Positions 33,062 to 44,722 are shown, counted from the first letter of the stretch. The stretch is DNA of 64,000 bases from Rhyacophila brunnea (GCA_022495005.1 JAGYXB010001054.1:62001-126000), one strand, 5' to 3'. Numbers and translations: made by a program. The notes: generated by a model not told the origin, from the letters alone.

Positions 33062-33330
33062 GTCTATTCTAGGTATATAAGGCGGCTATCAGCAGCTATT
33101 GACGGTAGATCATCATATTTATGTATTAAGGCAGTTAATTATAACAATAAGTTAACTATCTAAAATGTCAAAAAGTGCTGTGTTTTAACATACCCCCTCT
33201 TAGCTGTGAGATAGACAGTTTCGACAGTTTAGACTGCTGACTTATTGCAACAATTATAATACCTCAGTACATAAATATTGTAAACTTTTGTCGATAGCCG
33301 CCGATAGCCGCCTTGTATATAGAATAGACA
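33062..33330. mobile_element. MITE family M, copy 2
   Basis: TIR agtctattctaggtatataa with ggcggctatc inward; right end tagccgccttgtatatagaa. Shares gagatagacagttt and the cttattg core with copies at 22235 and 45960. Confidence 0.75.
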
Positions 33331-33374
33331 CACTGTTCCGTATAATACTATAGTTAATTACGTTGTTATTAGGT

Positions 33375-33560
33375 AGGATGCATATAGCTCAGTTGGTTTT
33401 AAGCACATTAGCTGGAATCCAATGGATGCGGATTCAACTCCCGTCCGGCGTCATATTTTGTCTTAAAGATTTTTTCTCTACTGAGATATTTTCAAAAAAT
33501 GTTTGTTTAATTAAATGCTAGGTGTTTTGAACATACATAATTTTTAAAAACGCTTCTGGG
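33375..33560 (+). repeat. SINE SB, best head
   Basis: Head aggatgcatatagctcagtt (A-box tagctcagttgg) and B-box-like gattcaactcc, then ggcgtcatattttg and a body with tgaacatacataatt. Confidence 0.65.
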
Positions 33561-33608
33561 AGAACATATTATAAACAATAGAAAAAATCTTTTTTAAAAA
33601 AGTAAGCC

Positions 33609-33687
33609 ACCCCGGCAGGGAATCGAACCCTGCATCTCTGGGTTTACGCCCCATCCGCGCATTATCCTCTATGCTATAAGGCGAGGT
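33609..33687 (-). tRNA. tRNA-like sequence, probably a pseudogene
   Basis: The minus strand has a perfect-looking T arm (CAGGG-TTCGATT-CCCTG), a D arm (GCAT-AGAGGATA-ATGC) and a possible anticodon arm TGGG-GCGTAAA-CCCA (anticodon GTA position). Acceptor strands ACCTCGC and CCGGGGT pair at six of seven positions counting one G-T. The total of 79 bases is long, linker lengths are irregular, and position 33 is C instead of T. A functional tRNA is unlikely; a tRNA-derived SINE head or decayed tRNA is more likely. Confidence 0.3.
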
Positions 33688-33861
33688 ACTAATAGCGACA
33701 TATTTTAACTAATGGCCTTTTTAATACCTGCTCATCAGCGCTCTTCGAAATCAAGCTACTTTGACAATCGGTTTTTGTTTATAATATCCAAGTAGGTAAC
33801 TAATATTTTAATTACTAACCGACGTCACGGCTTTCACCAATATTTTTATGATGTAAATCAA

Positions 33862-33945
33862 CTATTTCTTTTATTCAATGAATAATTCATCAGATTTAAG
33901 AATGTACCATTCCAATTATTGAACATACATAATTTTAAAAATGCA
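33862..33945 (-). repeat. SINE SB tail
   Basis: Inverted tail: ttcaatgaataattcatcag, then attgaacatacataatttt. Confidence 0.5.
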
Positions 33946-34179
33946 CCAGGTTGGTTTAATAACTGAATAAGAATAATTATTTTTTAGATGTCTATACTTG
34001 GTTTGGGAATGATTGCTGTATTATCGAATATTCACAGAACAATACAAATTTTTAATAGAGATGGAAGGAAGCATATTTTCACTCTAATCTTATGCCTTAT
34101 CCATCCATAAATCAGAAAGCAAACAACAATAGAGCGGTGGCCAAAAAAAATCCATCCAGATTTTCTCATATTTGCTGAA

Positions 34180-34690
34180 AGAACCTATCAAACAGCCTTT
34201 ACAATGATTTATCATCTAAACGCTATCTGTCGGATAACTGCTGGCCTCATTACAGTGATAAAAAACCGTTTTATAAATAGGATTAATAACACTGTCTTCA
34301 TTTGGGCATTTTTTCATTCACAAGTGCATGCGTCACCTATGCATTGCCTAGCTCAAACCGGTTTAAAAATAAATTATGAACCTAAATATTCCAGGATTAA
34401 AATTAAGAGACTCGTCTAAGTTCTTCTGCGTATGCTATCAATACAATCCTTGTCCGCTCGAAGGGTGATTGCTCTTTTAAAGCATTTCTTTTCACTTCTT
34501 CGTGGGCTAACTTACAATCCGTCTATTACTGGCAAATAATAATTTTCATGTACCCTCTAATATCACTCGTAACTCTATGGTCTCCATGATACCACGTCGC
34601 AGGATGGATATTACGTTTGATGATGTGTGTCGTGCGATTTACTTGCTTGATGTCACCATAAAGGTTGATTTTTTTAACTAAGTAATATTC
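34180..34690 (+). pseudogene. Possible LINE reverse-transcriptase fragment
   Basis: Near 34545-34680 a frame reads SMVSMIPRRRMDITFDDVCR and then AIYLLDVTIKVD. The D-V--AI--L--- pattern resembles the start of the reverse transcriptase domain of Jockey-type LINEs. The 71-codon frame at 34204-34419 has no motif. Weak call. Confidence 0.25.
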
Positions 34691-35510
34691 CATTTTTAAA
34701 ACGTCTCATTAGAATCAGACATGTCTGTGGGTTGCGAGTTCTTCATCACTGCCGTATTGTGTGGCTGGCTCCTTATGAAGGGATAACAACAAAGTTATAA
34801 CAACACGGTTCACATTTTCAGAGATCTATCTATTGACAGTGTAATAATAATCTTGCCATAATATTTGATTAAAACATCACGTTTTGTATAGGCGAATGTC
34901 ACGATTTTGTACACACATTGTACTATCTTGATAGTGTTGTACAATTGTTTGTATTCTTATGCCTCTACATAAATGGCTTTGGATAAACATTTCATCGATT
35001 TCGGCATTATAATAATATCTTCTTTCTAAAACCCTTTTTCCAAGAGACCGTAAAACCGTAGAATTATCTTTTCAAATAGAAGTTCGAAATTCAAAAAATA
35101 AAAACAAAGAACAAACTCTCTATACGAAATAGCAATGATATCTGATATAGTGAATTTTCCGTTGTTTGGATACAATTTGAGAGGTTTTAATGGATTCGTT
35201 TTCCGAATGATTAGGAGGTATGTATTTTTAAAGTGAACTTATTCCATAGCGTTGATGTCACATATTATGCTTTTTGTATTGGAATAAGTGTTACTTTTGT
35301 TACTAACACCGGTTTTGTTTAAGTTAATTTTTCTACTGTATTAAATGTAATTAGGTTCTTATACACAAAACATACTTGTTCAAAATGTTATCCTTTAAAT
35401 TCTGGCATTCATAACTCATTTTCGTCAAGTAGTGGAGTAAATTCACTTTAAAAATACACCCCTCAATTTATTGTCTGATATATTATGAGTGCAAAAATTT
35501 TAAACAGAGG
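34691..35510. other. No gene seen
   Basis: A+T-rich. tttcag at about 34815 and gag-gtatgt at about 35215 are splice-like but bound no convincing exon. Confidence 0.35.
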
Positions 35511-35522
35511 TAGATAGTAGGT

Positions 35523-35970
35523 CTTCTTCTTATTGTGCCATCCCCTAGCGGAGGTCGGCCACCATCAAAGCGATCTTATCTTTGTCGTCTGCTACGCGGG
35601 ACAGTTCAGTGGAGCTGCACTCGTACCAATCACGGAGGTTCTTAAGCCACGAAATGCGGAGCCGTCCTTTGCTACGCTTCCCATTGATCTTTCCTTGAAT
35701 GACAAGTTGGGGAATGCTGTATTTTTGTCCTCTCATAATGTGGCCGAGGCACTGTAGTTTCCTGGTTTTGATACTTGTAGAACTTCTCGGTCCTTCCCCA
35801 TTCGATTGAGAACTTCAACATTTGTCACCCGGTCAGTCCAGGGAATTTTGAGGATGCGTCTATACAGTATCTATACACATCTCGAAAGCTTCAAGTCTCC
35901 GTGACATCTCTTGGTTTAGCGTCCATACTTACACACCATAGAAAAGAATTGAGAGAACATAACATAACAA
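35523..35970 (-). pseudogene. LINE R-IV, 5'-truncated, 12-bp duplication
   Basis: The duplication tagatagtaggt lies at 35511-35522 and 35971-35982. The minus strand encodes a C-terminal LINE peptide: MRGQKYSIPQLVIQGKINGK, then a RISWLKNLRDWYECSSTEL segment and a stop near 35545, with a short GAA-type 3' end. Upstream coding (35740-35960) is decayed. The perfect duplication indicates a fairly recent insertion. Confidence 0.8.
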
Positions 35971-35982
35971 TAGATAGTAGGT

Positions 35983-36470
35983 ATATTGTATAAGTATGTA
36001 TCGATAAACAATAAGGTTAGCTGACAACAAACGTTGCTCAGTTATCGTTATTGTGTAAAAGTTATCGCGTGACTTTATATCGTTGATCATAAAATTGATG
36101 AAACACTCCCTGTTATGTTATTTTCCAAAGTATTTGAGTAAATGAAAGGATCAAAATATGAATTGGGCTAATGGTTAACAAACATGTATATTAAATTCTG
36201 TTAATATACCTTCAACTATGTAGGTGCCCATCTGATATTACTCAGGAGCAAAATTTTTAATAAACTGAAAAAGAAAAAAAAACATTTTTTTTAGTATAGG
36301 CAACATTAAAAATAATTGTTTGGGCATATATATAAAATAAAACGGTCTATCGATATTTAGATCTTTTTGAAAATGGAATACTAAAATTATAATATAAATA
36401 TTTTTTAAATAAACATACTTTTACGTGTATCTACTTTCTTAAAATTTGGTATGTCGATCTAGGCCGCCTC
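35983..36470. other. No gene seen
   Basis: A+T-rich without recognised features. Confidence 0.4.
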
Positions 36471-36474
36471 TCAA

Positions 36475-36645
36475 GAAGTTTTTTTAAAGTGTTTTTTTAT
36501 GATAGATAAATGAATGTCAATCATTCACTGAACCTATTTAAATTAAGTCCATACTCTGGGTCCACAGACACACTATAAAAACAACATCTGAATTTTCCAG
36601 GTCTAGGATTCAAGCCTTAACGTTACCATTTGGACATTGTGGAAA
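36475..36645 (-). repeat. SINE SA, diverged copy
   Basis: Body (tccatactctgg inverted) and a decayed head with ggattcaagcc are recognisable against the copy at 3476. Confidence 0.5.
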
Positions 36646-36897
36646 TCTAATATTATTATATTATCATAATAGCGTACATGAGATTAGTTGAGTTGATAAC
36701 ACTATAATTGGATTCTACATTAATTGATTTCAGATGGCTTGCCCAATAATAATACATACTATTATATTATCATTATGTCACAAATCAGACTAAGCCAGGC
36801 ATAGTAATTTATTGGCGGTTGCAGTAAATTGATGATAAAATTAAAAAATGTCTGCTCATTATTTGTCATTCTAAATAATACCTAATTTAACAATATG

Positions 36898-38166
36898 TAT
36901 ATGTTACACCGAATGTGCGAAATTGACTATTACATGAAATGGGCAAAATTTTAGCTAATTCATGTAATAGTCAAGCCTGTTGCCTTATTCATGAATTAGG
37001 TAAATTTTCTGCTGAGTACATGAATTCGCCAGGTATGGAATTCTTGAACTGTCAACATGACAGAAGAAAAAGTAAATTTAATACGGATGGTTTTATTAGT
37101 TATAATTGGACATAATATAATATTATTATTGTTAGGTTAGGTTAGGTTAGGTTTTGTAATTCTGAATTAAATTATTCAACTGAATGTCCATTTTGAGGTT
37201 AGCTATCAAGTGTCAACAAACTATCACAAACATTCAATCGACCATTGCACGTTTGATACCCAAGCACGAATCAAATCGCGAAAATACTTTTCAATAAAAT
37301 TCTTCCGTTATCATATTATAGTTCTAGATTTTTTTTGCGCATAGTAAATGAATACGTGTATTAATTAAGGCGCTAAGTACCAAATTAATAAAAACTGACA
37401 TATTTATAGAAAAATATTCTACATACCAACGCCAATAACTTCAACTATAGTCTAAGTGCCTCAAGCAAGTCAAAAAAACACAGCAAAATAATTAAACTTG
37501 TCGACGTTGTAAGTCCGTTGGCGTGTTTTATTTATAATGGTGTAAGTAGCACTGCAGTGGTTAACGGCATTCAATATAAAATAGCTGACGATGGTGTGTT
37601 GACACTTGCGAGTTCTTAATACCTAAAATTATAGAATCTGCCATGATTGCTTCACACTGTAAAACTACATTTTTCAAAAGGTCTTCTTCATGAAATTTTA
37701 CTGCAATGACCCGGTATTTTGTAACTACAGGCAATACTACTTTTTGGTACTTAGAGCCTTATTTAATACACGTATTCAAATGGATATGAACGTCATTATA
37801 GTTATTGATTGGTATATTTTTATATTATAATCAATGACATTTGACACATTTGTTTTGTTTGATTAGTTGCAAAAAATACCACCGGAGCGCGATCATCTAT
37901 TTTGACCATAGATAATATATGTACATTTTGACAAATGCATGAGCATTTGATACATTTAGTTTAGTTGCAAAAAATAACACCGTAGCGCTACTATCTAATT
38001 TGTCCAATACATGAACTAGGCAGAAAAATAACTGCCGAATTCACGCACTCTCCAGATATTTTGTCTTATTCATGAATAAGGCAACGGGCTTGCATTTTTC
38101 ATGATTTAGGCAAAATTTTGCCCATTTCATGTAATATTCAATTTCTCACATTCGGCGTAACATATA
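36898..38166. mobile_element. Large TIR element family G, copy B, with nested MITE
   Basis: Inverted ends tatgttacaccgaatgtg and cacattcggcgtaacata. The interior parallels copy A: actgtcaacatgacag, a TTAGG tract at 37132-37153, aacaaactatca, and attgattggtatattt. The right subterminal region carries a further duplicated stretch (about 37850-37990). Confidence 0.75.
37351..37777. mobile_element. MITE nested in G copy B (427 bp)
   Basis: aaatg flanks it at 37346-37350 and 37778-37782. Inverted ends of about 37 bp (aatacgtgtattaattaagg; right end tttaatacacgtattc) run inward to gcgctaagtaccaaa. Copy A has the uninterrupted aaatgaatatgaacg, the empty site. Confidence 0.85.
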
Positions 38167-38609
38167 TAATATAATATAACTTTGTATTGTACGTATTTGC
38201 TTGTTATTACAATGACCTATATTTTAATTTGGCATTACGTCGACCAGCTAAGCTTGTTTTTTTTATATAGATACATAATTGATTAAACAGATCTATTTTA
38301 TGATTGTTTACTTTTTTCACGTCTATTCTATTATTTTGGTAGTTTTCAGACTATTAATGATAAACAAAGTATGCGAGAAACGATTATTTGATTGAGAGAT
38401 TAGTAAATGTGAACTTCTTGATCGAAAGGTTTGATATCGACTAAGAGCATCAGTTCTATTTTATATCGATAGCTGATGTTTATAATTATAATATTAGTCA
38501 TTTGATTTACTAATAATTTTATCTCGTATATTAATGGTTGTATAAAAATCGTTCCAGGGCGTCCACACTCGCCAGAATGCATTATTTTAAAACACAGTGA
38601 TTAATTACA
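38167..38609. other. No gene seen
   Basis: A+T-rich. A 60-codon minus frame at 38400-38582 has no motif. Confidence 0.35.
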
Positions 38610-39072
38610 AAATAATTACAAGATAAAAATAACTTTTTATATACAACGTTTTTAAATTTTCTGTTGAATCATATAAACTTGACTTGACTAGCTTAAACGA
38701 TCAAAAAAAATTGTATTTGATAGAAATAATACTGAAATGTCATTTGACAGTCATATTGATTTCCATAGTAACGCACGTATATATTAATAATTTAGTTGTT
38801 AGGACCCTAGCAACCAATAATAGTTGATTGAATTACGGATTTCCGAAATAACTTTTCATACAAAACAGAATTAACTGAAAATGAATCCAATTATTCTTAA
38901 AGATGACTAAAAGTAATAAAATAATGCATTGGCATCGTGTTCTGATATATTCTAAAAGTTTAAAATGTCTAGCTATTCGGGAAGTTAGTTAAAAATCGAT
39001 TGCAAGATTTGTACCGGACAAACAACCAACGGACAAATAAGAATACGACCTAATAAAAACGTCGTAATTAAT
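38610..39072 (+). repeat. Family D, copy 2
   Basis: Full-length by landmark order, from acaagataaaaataact to taataaaaacgtcgt. Confidence 0.75.
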
Positions 39073-39085
39073 AGGAACTGGCTTA

Positions 39086-39202
39086 AGCCTTATCCAGATG
39101 GCGCGTAAAAACTCGCGCACTTCAGGTACACGTAACCTCATTGTGCCGTCCACATTCAGTCGTGGCGTATCGCGGCGATACACGCGCTATGTGGACAAGG
39201 CC
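39086..39202. mobile_element. Short MITE with TTA duplication
   Basis: Ends agccttatccagatggcgcg and, inverted, gcgctatgtggacaaggcc; TTA at 39083-39085 and 39203-39205. The centre is G+C-rich (gtcgtggcgtatcgcggcga). Harbinger-like. Confidence 0.6.
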
Positions 39203-39510
39203 TTACCCTATTGAGTGTGGTATTATAACAGGGTACAGATTTCTAGTGTGGCAAAATATTATGGAATTACCTTAAACACGTCTGTCTCATACTGTATATT
39301 AAAGTTTGTCACATAAACATAACGCGCACAAAATATTCGCGGACAGTCCTTGTCCAGTTCGCTTGGTGTCCCTTGGTTTTATAGCCTAAAATAATAAAGA
39401 GGACCATGCTTAAAAACTGCTACCATCCCACATAGAATAAACCAATTCATATTCGTTTTAATTATGTTACCTGATTCAGAAAGACAAAAACGCATTTTTA
39501 TTAAAACGAG

Positions 39511-41312
39511 TTCATAATATCTGTACCTCAGAGGCAGACGGATGCAACTCCGTTTTTGGGGAAAATGAGTTTTTTTAAGAATCATCATGCTAAAGGCTTT
39601 ATCTATTAGTGGCAGAGCGATGAAAGTCCTAGTCCAAGATATGCATAGAATAAAGATGCAAATGCCATACCTACCTTAGAAGCAGAAGGATGCAAATCCA
39701 ATAATCCACTAATATGTACTGCAATATGTACTAGACGAGAACCAGCCAGGAGAACGAGCTTTAGAGGAGGATACAGCACTATGGACCATATTATCTAAGT
39801 CATCAGAGAAATCAGAGCGGTGACAGGAATACAAGCTGCCGCTATCCATGGGTTTTATAGACTACGAGAAAGCGTTCGATTCCATAAAGAAATTTTCAAT
39901 ACTCGATGCACTCAGAAATCAAGGAATCCCCGGGCGCTATATAAATATTTTCAACAATATATACAGTAGCACAACAACATCTCCATAAACCATCACGCAT
40001 TTCCTATCAGCAAAGGAGTCCGACAAGGTGATACAATCTCACCTTAACTATTTACAGCTACATTTGAAGACTTATTTAGACAACTTGACTGGAATGACAC
40101 GGGTCTCCATAAATGGAAAATACGTGAGTCATCTACGCTTTGCCGATAACAATAAATAGTAGTTTGCAACACTCAGAAGGCATTCAAAGCAGACTGCAGT
40201 AACTCGCTGGAGTAAGCAACAAAGTAGGCTTGAAAATAAATGTATCAAAGAATAAAGTCATGTTCAACTGCTTTGTGGGCCAAAAAGAGATCCTCATCAA
40301 TGGCATTCAGCTCGAAAAGGTGAAAAACTACATCTATTTGGCACAATATGTGTCTATAGATGGATGTATATTTGATGAAATTGTTCGCAGAGTAAATAAA
40401 ACTAGGCTGAAGTTCTTTTGGCCGCCTGAATAATTTCTTCGAAAATGCCTAAAGTGCAAAGTGTTCAACCAGTGTGTAGTTCCCGTAACCACACGCGTGT
40501 GAAACATTGCGCCTAAGTAAAAGAGAGATCCAGAAACTTAGAGTAGCACAACGTGGTATGGAAAGGTGCATGCTGGGCATATCGCAAAAGGTCAAACAAA
40601 GGAATGAGTGGATAAGGGAACAGACAAGGATTAATGATGTGGTACAGTTTGCTAAAAACCTCAAATGGAAATGGGCTGGAACATGGCTCGAAGAAAGGAC
40701 AATCGTTGGACAAATTTAGTCATCCAGTGGTATCCAAGAGGTAAAAAACATCCGCAAGGTAGACCTAGAGGCCGCTGGATTGATGAAATGATAAAGTTCT
40801 GCGGAAAAACTTGGCAACGCAACGCACAGGAACGAGAGAAGTGGAATCGGCATGGAGATTAGCAAGGCCTTCATCCAGCAGTGAATAGATTCAGGCTGGT
40901 GATGATGATGATGACATAATAAAAATTAAAAAAAAATGTGTTTTGCTTTGTTATATTTATACCTATATTTTTTTTTAACTTATAAATTATTTTATTTTGG
41001 CTAGGTAAATAACATACAAATCCACATTAACAAAATATCTTTATAGGCAGAAGGATGCAAATCCACACTACGTTTTTTATTTTATTTTTTTTAGATATAA
41101 AATTGTATTATATTTATTCCTTTCTTACATATTCCAGAAGTTCTTTAATTGAATTAGAATAAAAAAAATAATGATCATTCTATGTATATTTTCTTAGAAG
41201 TTATGAGTATTCGTTTAAAATAAAAATTGTTTTTTGGCTCTCATGAACAATTGGGTATTTGGATTTGCATCCGTCTGCCTCTGAGGTACAGATATTATTA
41301 GTTCGTATAATA
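39511..41312. mobile_element. Inverted-repeat element enclosing a LINE
   Basis: Nearly identical inverted ends of about 38 bp: ataatatctgtacctcagag at the left and ctctgaggtacagatattat at the right, running inward through gcagacggatgcaa. Related motifs (cagaaggatgcaaatcca) recur inside at about 39680 and 41050, just outside the LINE. agttc lies on both outer flanks. Confidence 0.65.
39715..40915 (+). pseudogene. LINE R-II with reverse-transcriptase remnants
   Basis: Decayed polyprotein in several frames. RT-like pieces: GFIDYEKAFDSI near 39850-39885; a gtccgacaaggtgataca stretch encoding RQGDT near 40018; LRFADN near 40135-40152, where the usual catalytic FADD has become FADN. Then KINVSKNKVMF (40230) and C-terminal pieces RGMERCMLGIS, NRWTNLVIQWYPR and GRPRGRWIDEMIKF. 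The 3' end carries catccagcagtgaatag and GATGAT repeats. About 1.2 kb, 5' truncated, with frameshifts and stops; inactive. The order of motifs is that of an RTE-type LINE (inferred). Confidence 0.8.
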
Positions 41313-41320
41313 TACTAATG

Positions 41321-42347
41321 TGAGACAGATTTCTATATCATTGTCTTACTTATGATTTTTTTCATGTTCAAGTTCACCTATCTTATACTTACTAGTTGTA
41401 ATTGGTGACTGATGCAACGTAGAATGTTATTTTGTGTTAACGTTTTTAACATTGGGTTTAAAAAACAAAGTTAATGGAATTCCACCACGTAACGCCAGTT
41501 CAATAATTAATAAGTGTTTCTACATATTATTTTTAAATTTGTAAATAAAGTTTTATATTTAACAAAGTGATCGTTTTTGCTACTCGTATCTTAATTTCTA
41601 GTGTTATATTAAACCTTTATACAAATAACATTTTTTTTCTATATAGTAGGTATCCTAGATAAATATTCATTACTTGTGTGCATTAAAATTATAATCAATA
41701 TAATCTGCGAGTTTGTTTTTTACTACACAGCTCGAATCACCCAATTCTTGAAGTAAAACTAGTTACAACTACCCTCGTATCCCGTTTCAGGCGAAGCTTC
41801 GGAGAAATTTTGTTTACAAAAACAAATCCAGCACTGTTTGCTGAGCTTTAGTACACACTAAAAAAAGAATATCCATTATTTACTGATATCCAAAACATAA
41901 CCAATTCAACAAAAATATTAAGCTATTTTATCCACGAGTGTAAATTCGTTGAACAGAAATCGAACCTAGTTACGTGTTGCGGTAAAAACGGCGAGTTGTG
42001 CGCTCTTTAGCACACTTGTAATAACAATGAGTCTAGCTTTACATCTTACATTGCAAATCAATGATTCAGTAGTTATTGCTACGGCTCGAATGAGGTGGAT
42101 GCATCGTGTGAACATACATATTATATATCAATAAATCTGAGACTACAATAATTTATTGATACAATTGCTTCAATCAATCACTTACGTTTCATATTTAAAT
42201 AATAATAATTATAGTATCCGGACCCAGCTTTACATCTTTTCTTACTAAATTAGTGGCATATAGTAATAACTGTTTTTATTGTCAGTTTATCATGACTTTT
42301 ACCATTGTTATGTTTATTTTTAAATACCTAATTAATATTTGAATCAT
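41321..42347. other. Mostly unclassified
   Basis: A good acceptor-like tract (cgtatcccgtttcag, about 41791) opens a 19-codon phase-2 frame to a stop without a donor. 42040-42130 is related to 11560-11640. Confidence 0.3.
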
Positions 42348-42420
42348 CATCATCATCGGCCGAGGTCGATCCATTGCTGGACAAAGACCTACCTTAGCTT
42401 CCTCCACTCTTCTCGGTTTC
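42348..42420 (-). mobile_element. LINE 3' tail
   Basis: catcatcatcatc followed by ccattgctggacaaag is an inverted GATGAT-ended LINE tail. Confidence 0.5.
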
Positions 42421-42503
42421 CTAGTTCTTTGCTGCTACGTACATATTTCGAAAGATGTATTATCTATTTGTCTTAACCATATATCATATGAGTTACGTAC
42501 TTA

Positions 42504-42914
42504 TAATCATAACTCACATATTCCAAAAATCGAGTTTTGATATAATCATACATATAAAAACCACCACAGCACTGTTTTTTTGTAATTAGAAGAAAGGTAT
42601 TGAACTCCTTTGAACATTAATGAGTGAGTGAGTCGATTTCAATTGTTTAAAAAAATATAAAGTATGTAATAGGTACTCGTAAGGTGGCAGCAGATACATT
42701 GCACTCTACGAGAAGTAGAGCTCTAATGTTTGGTTAGGTAAGGTTATTATTCATTGAAAAATGTTACGACACCACAGTCAACCTTTTCAACGATTTTCAC
42801 ATGTTTTAAAGTGACTTTTTACAGCCAACTATTTTTATATAGATTAATGCCTTTAGAGTCACTTGGTATATTTATCTAAAAAATGACAAAATTGCAAAAT
42901 GTGAGTTATGACTC
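42504..42914. mobile_element. TIR element family J, copy 1
   Basis: Short inverted ends atcataactcacat and atgtgagttatgac. The interior shares caccacagcactgttttttt, aatgagtgagtgag and caacgattttcacatg with 54484-55265. Confidence 0.65.
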
Positions 42915-42944
42915 TCGGGCCTAAGCGACTCATAATATAATATA

Positions 42945-43236
42945 TTACGAGTATTTTTTATTACAACGTTTTTATTAGCTCGTATTCTTATTTGCCCGGT
43001 GGTTGTTTATCCGGTACAAATCTTGCTATCGATTTTTAACTAACTTCCCGACTTGCTAGACATTTGAAACTTTTAGAATATATCAGAACACGATGCCAAT
43101 GCATTCTTTTAATACTTTTAGCCATCTTTAAGCAGAATTGAATTCATTTTCAGTTAATTCTGTTTTGTATGGAAAGTTATTTCGACACCATTTCTGGGGT
43201 CCTAGCAACAAAATTATTAATCTATACGTGCGCTAC
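42945..43236 (-). repeat. Family D, copy 3, distal part
   Basis: Minus-strand copy from tacaacgtttttattagctc to the cgtgcgctac target. It is interrupted here by the R-I LINE and resumes at 43884. Confidence 0.75.
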
Positions 43237-43883
43237 TTCTTCTTCTTTTGCCATATCCGCCCCTTAACTGGAGCATATGGACACCACGCGGCGCCTCCAA
43301 GAATCCCTGTCGCTCGCCAGTCTTCTTGCTTCGTTACAGGTCAAACCAGCATCCCGTAGCTCTGCCGTATATACTCTGTAGATTTTATTTAGCGGCCTTC
43401 CAGGACGCCGGAATCCGGTCGGCTCGAAGAACAGGCAAGCCAGGTTGAAGTTCTCTTCTGGCATCCGCAGCACGTGGCCGAGCCAGGTCCAACGTCGCCT
43501 CTTCACTTTCAGCGTGATTAGAGGCTGCTTGGTGAGTTCTCTTATCTCCTCTTTGCTCCTAAAGTCATACCCCACCACACACCCAGTATTCGTCGCAAAC
43601 ATCTGTTTTCGAAGCTCAGTATACGGTTGCTCTGAGCCTTCGTAAGCGCTACCGTAAAGCAGCACCGTCAGAATGCAAGCGTTGAATAGGCGGCATTTGG
43701 TTTTGATCGAGTACAATCATGAGTCCCAGACATTCCACATCAAGTTGAAAGTTGCTCCAGCCATTCCCATTCGGATAACGAGCTCTTTCTGCAAAATTCC
43801 ATCTCCCGTGATGTGTACCCCCAGGTACTTGAAGCTGTCGACGCTCTCAATGTTTTTTCCGTCGCTAATCAGAGGGAAATCTG
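43237..43883 (-). pseudogene. LINE R-I inserted in family D copy 3
   Basis: The 10-bp duplication cgtgcg(c/t)tac lies at 43227-43236 and 43884-43893. The minus strand runs from DGKNIESVDSFKYLGVHITG (about 43860) through KELVIRMGMAGATFNLMWNV to KRRRWTWLGHVLRMPEENFN and a stop near 43264. The 3' end reads ggcggatatggcaaaagaag. Small deletions break the frame between about 43600 and 43720. Confidence 0.85.
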
Positions 43884-44065
43884 CGTGCGTTACTATGGAA
43901 ATCAAAATGACATTTCAGTATTCTATATGTGTATGTTTGTTTGTTTTTTTATTTTATTCATATCAAGTACAAGTTTGAGCATATTGAGCATAATAATTCA
44001 ACAGAAAATTTAAAAACGTTGTATATAAAAAGTTCTTTTTATCTTGTAATTATTAATTAATTAAC
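43884..44065 (-). repeat. Family D, copy 3, proximal part
   Basis: Continues the copy at 42945 in the same orientation, down to aaagttctttttatcttgta. Confidence 0.75.
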
Positions 44066-44465
44066 TTAAAATGATGTCAAATATTTCGGTGAGTATAATT
44101 TATTATATAAGACGGTGACATAATTACTTGGCTCAGCGTAGACGTTCTTGGTACATTTCGACAATCAGCAGTGAACCAGAGCCGGCTGCAGATTATAAGA
44201 CGGCGGGCGTTTTAATGAGCCGCTAATCGAATAGATTTACCGTCCCGTGAAACGAGTCTGTGCTTCCCGCCATCCAATTATTATTAGACCCGGTTAACTC
44301 AAGAATTCCAGTCACTACCACAATCCTTCCGCACCTGTAGGTTGTTCAAAAGATCAATTAATTGGTTCGATTACCAATCTTCATTATTAATTAAAATATA
44401 TTTAACTTTGTTAATTATCAGAGCATATCAATGACAACATGCAGTAAGGCACTGTCGATATCGTT
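44066..44465. other. No gene seen
   Basis: Moderately G+C-rich at 44150-44350. No motif or repeat partner. Confidence 0.3.
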
Positions 44466-44469
44466 ATCG

Positions 44470-44722
44470 TACAGGCAGAAGTCACTAACTCCAGTTTTGA
44501 CGAAATGGAGATTTTAATGTCATTATATAGAAAAAATTAATGCTGCTTGACTGGTAAAAGTCACGATTTAATATTATTGAACATATAAAAAAATAAAAGT
44601 AATGAATAACTCAAAAAATAAAGATTTTACAACCATTTTAAGAACACTAAAAACACAAAACATTGATTATCTCAGAACTATGTATTTGGAATTAGTGACT
44701 TCTGCCTGTACGCCCACGATAT
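44470..44722. mobile_element. Foldback element with GGCAG ends (a)
   Basis: Inverted ends: cgtacaggcagaagtcacta (about 44469) and tagtgacttctgcctgtacg (about 44694). The interior is A+T-rich and non-coding. Confidence 0.7.

Noticed and set aside
41776..41852. Exon after the tract cgtatcccgtttcag
   Set aside because: Good acceptor, but only 19 codons to a stop and no donor.
43248..43645. Plus-strand frames over the LINE copy
   Set aside because: Shadow frames of the minus-strand R-I coding sequence; the same applies at 63263-63490 and 63748-63954.
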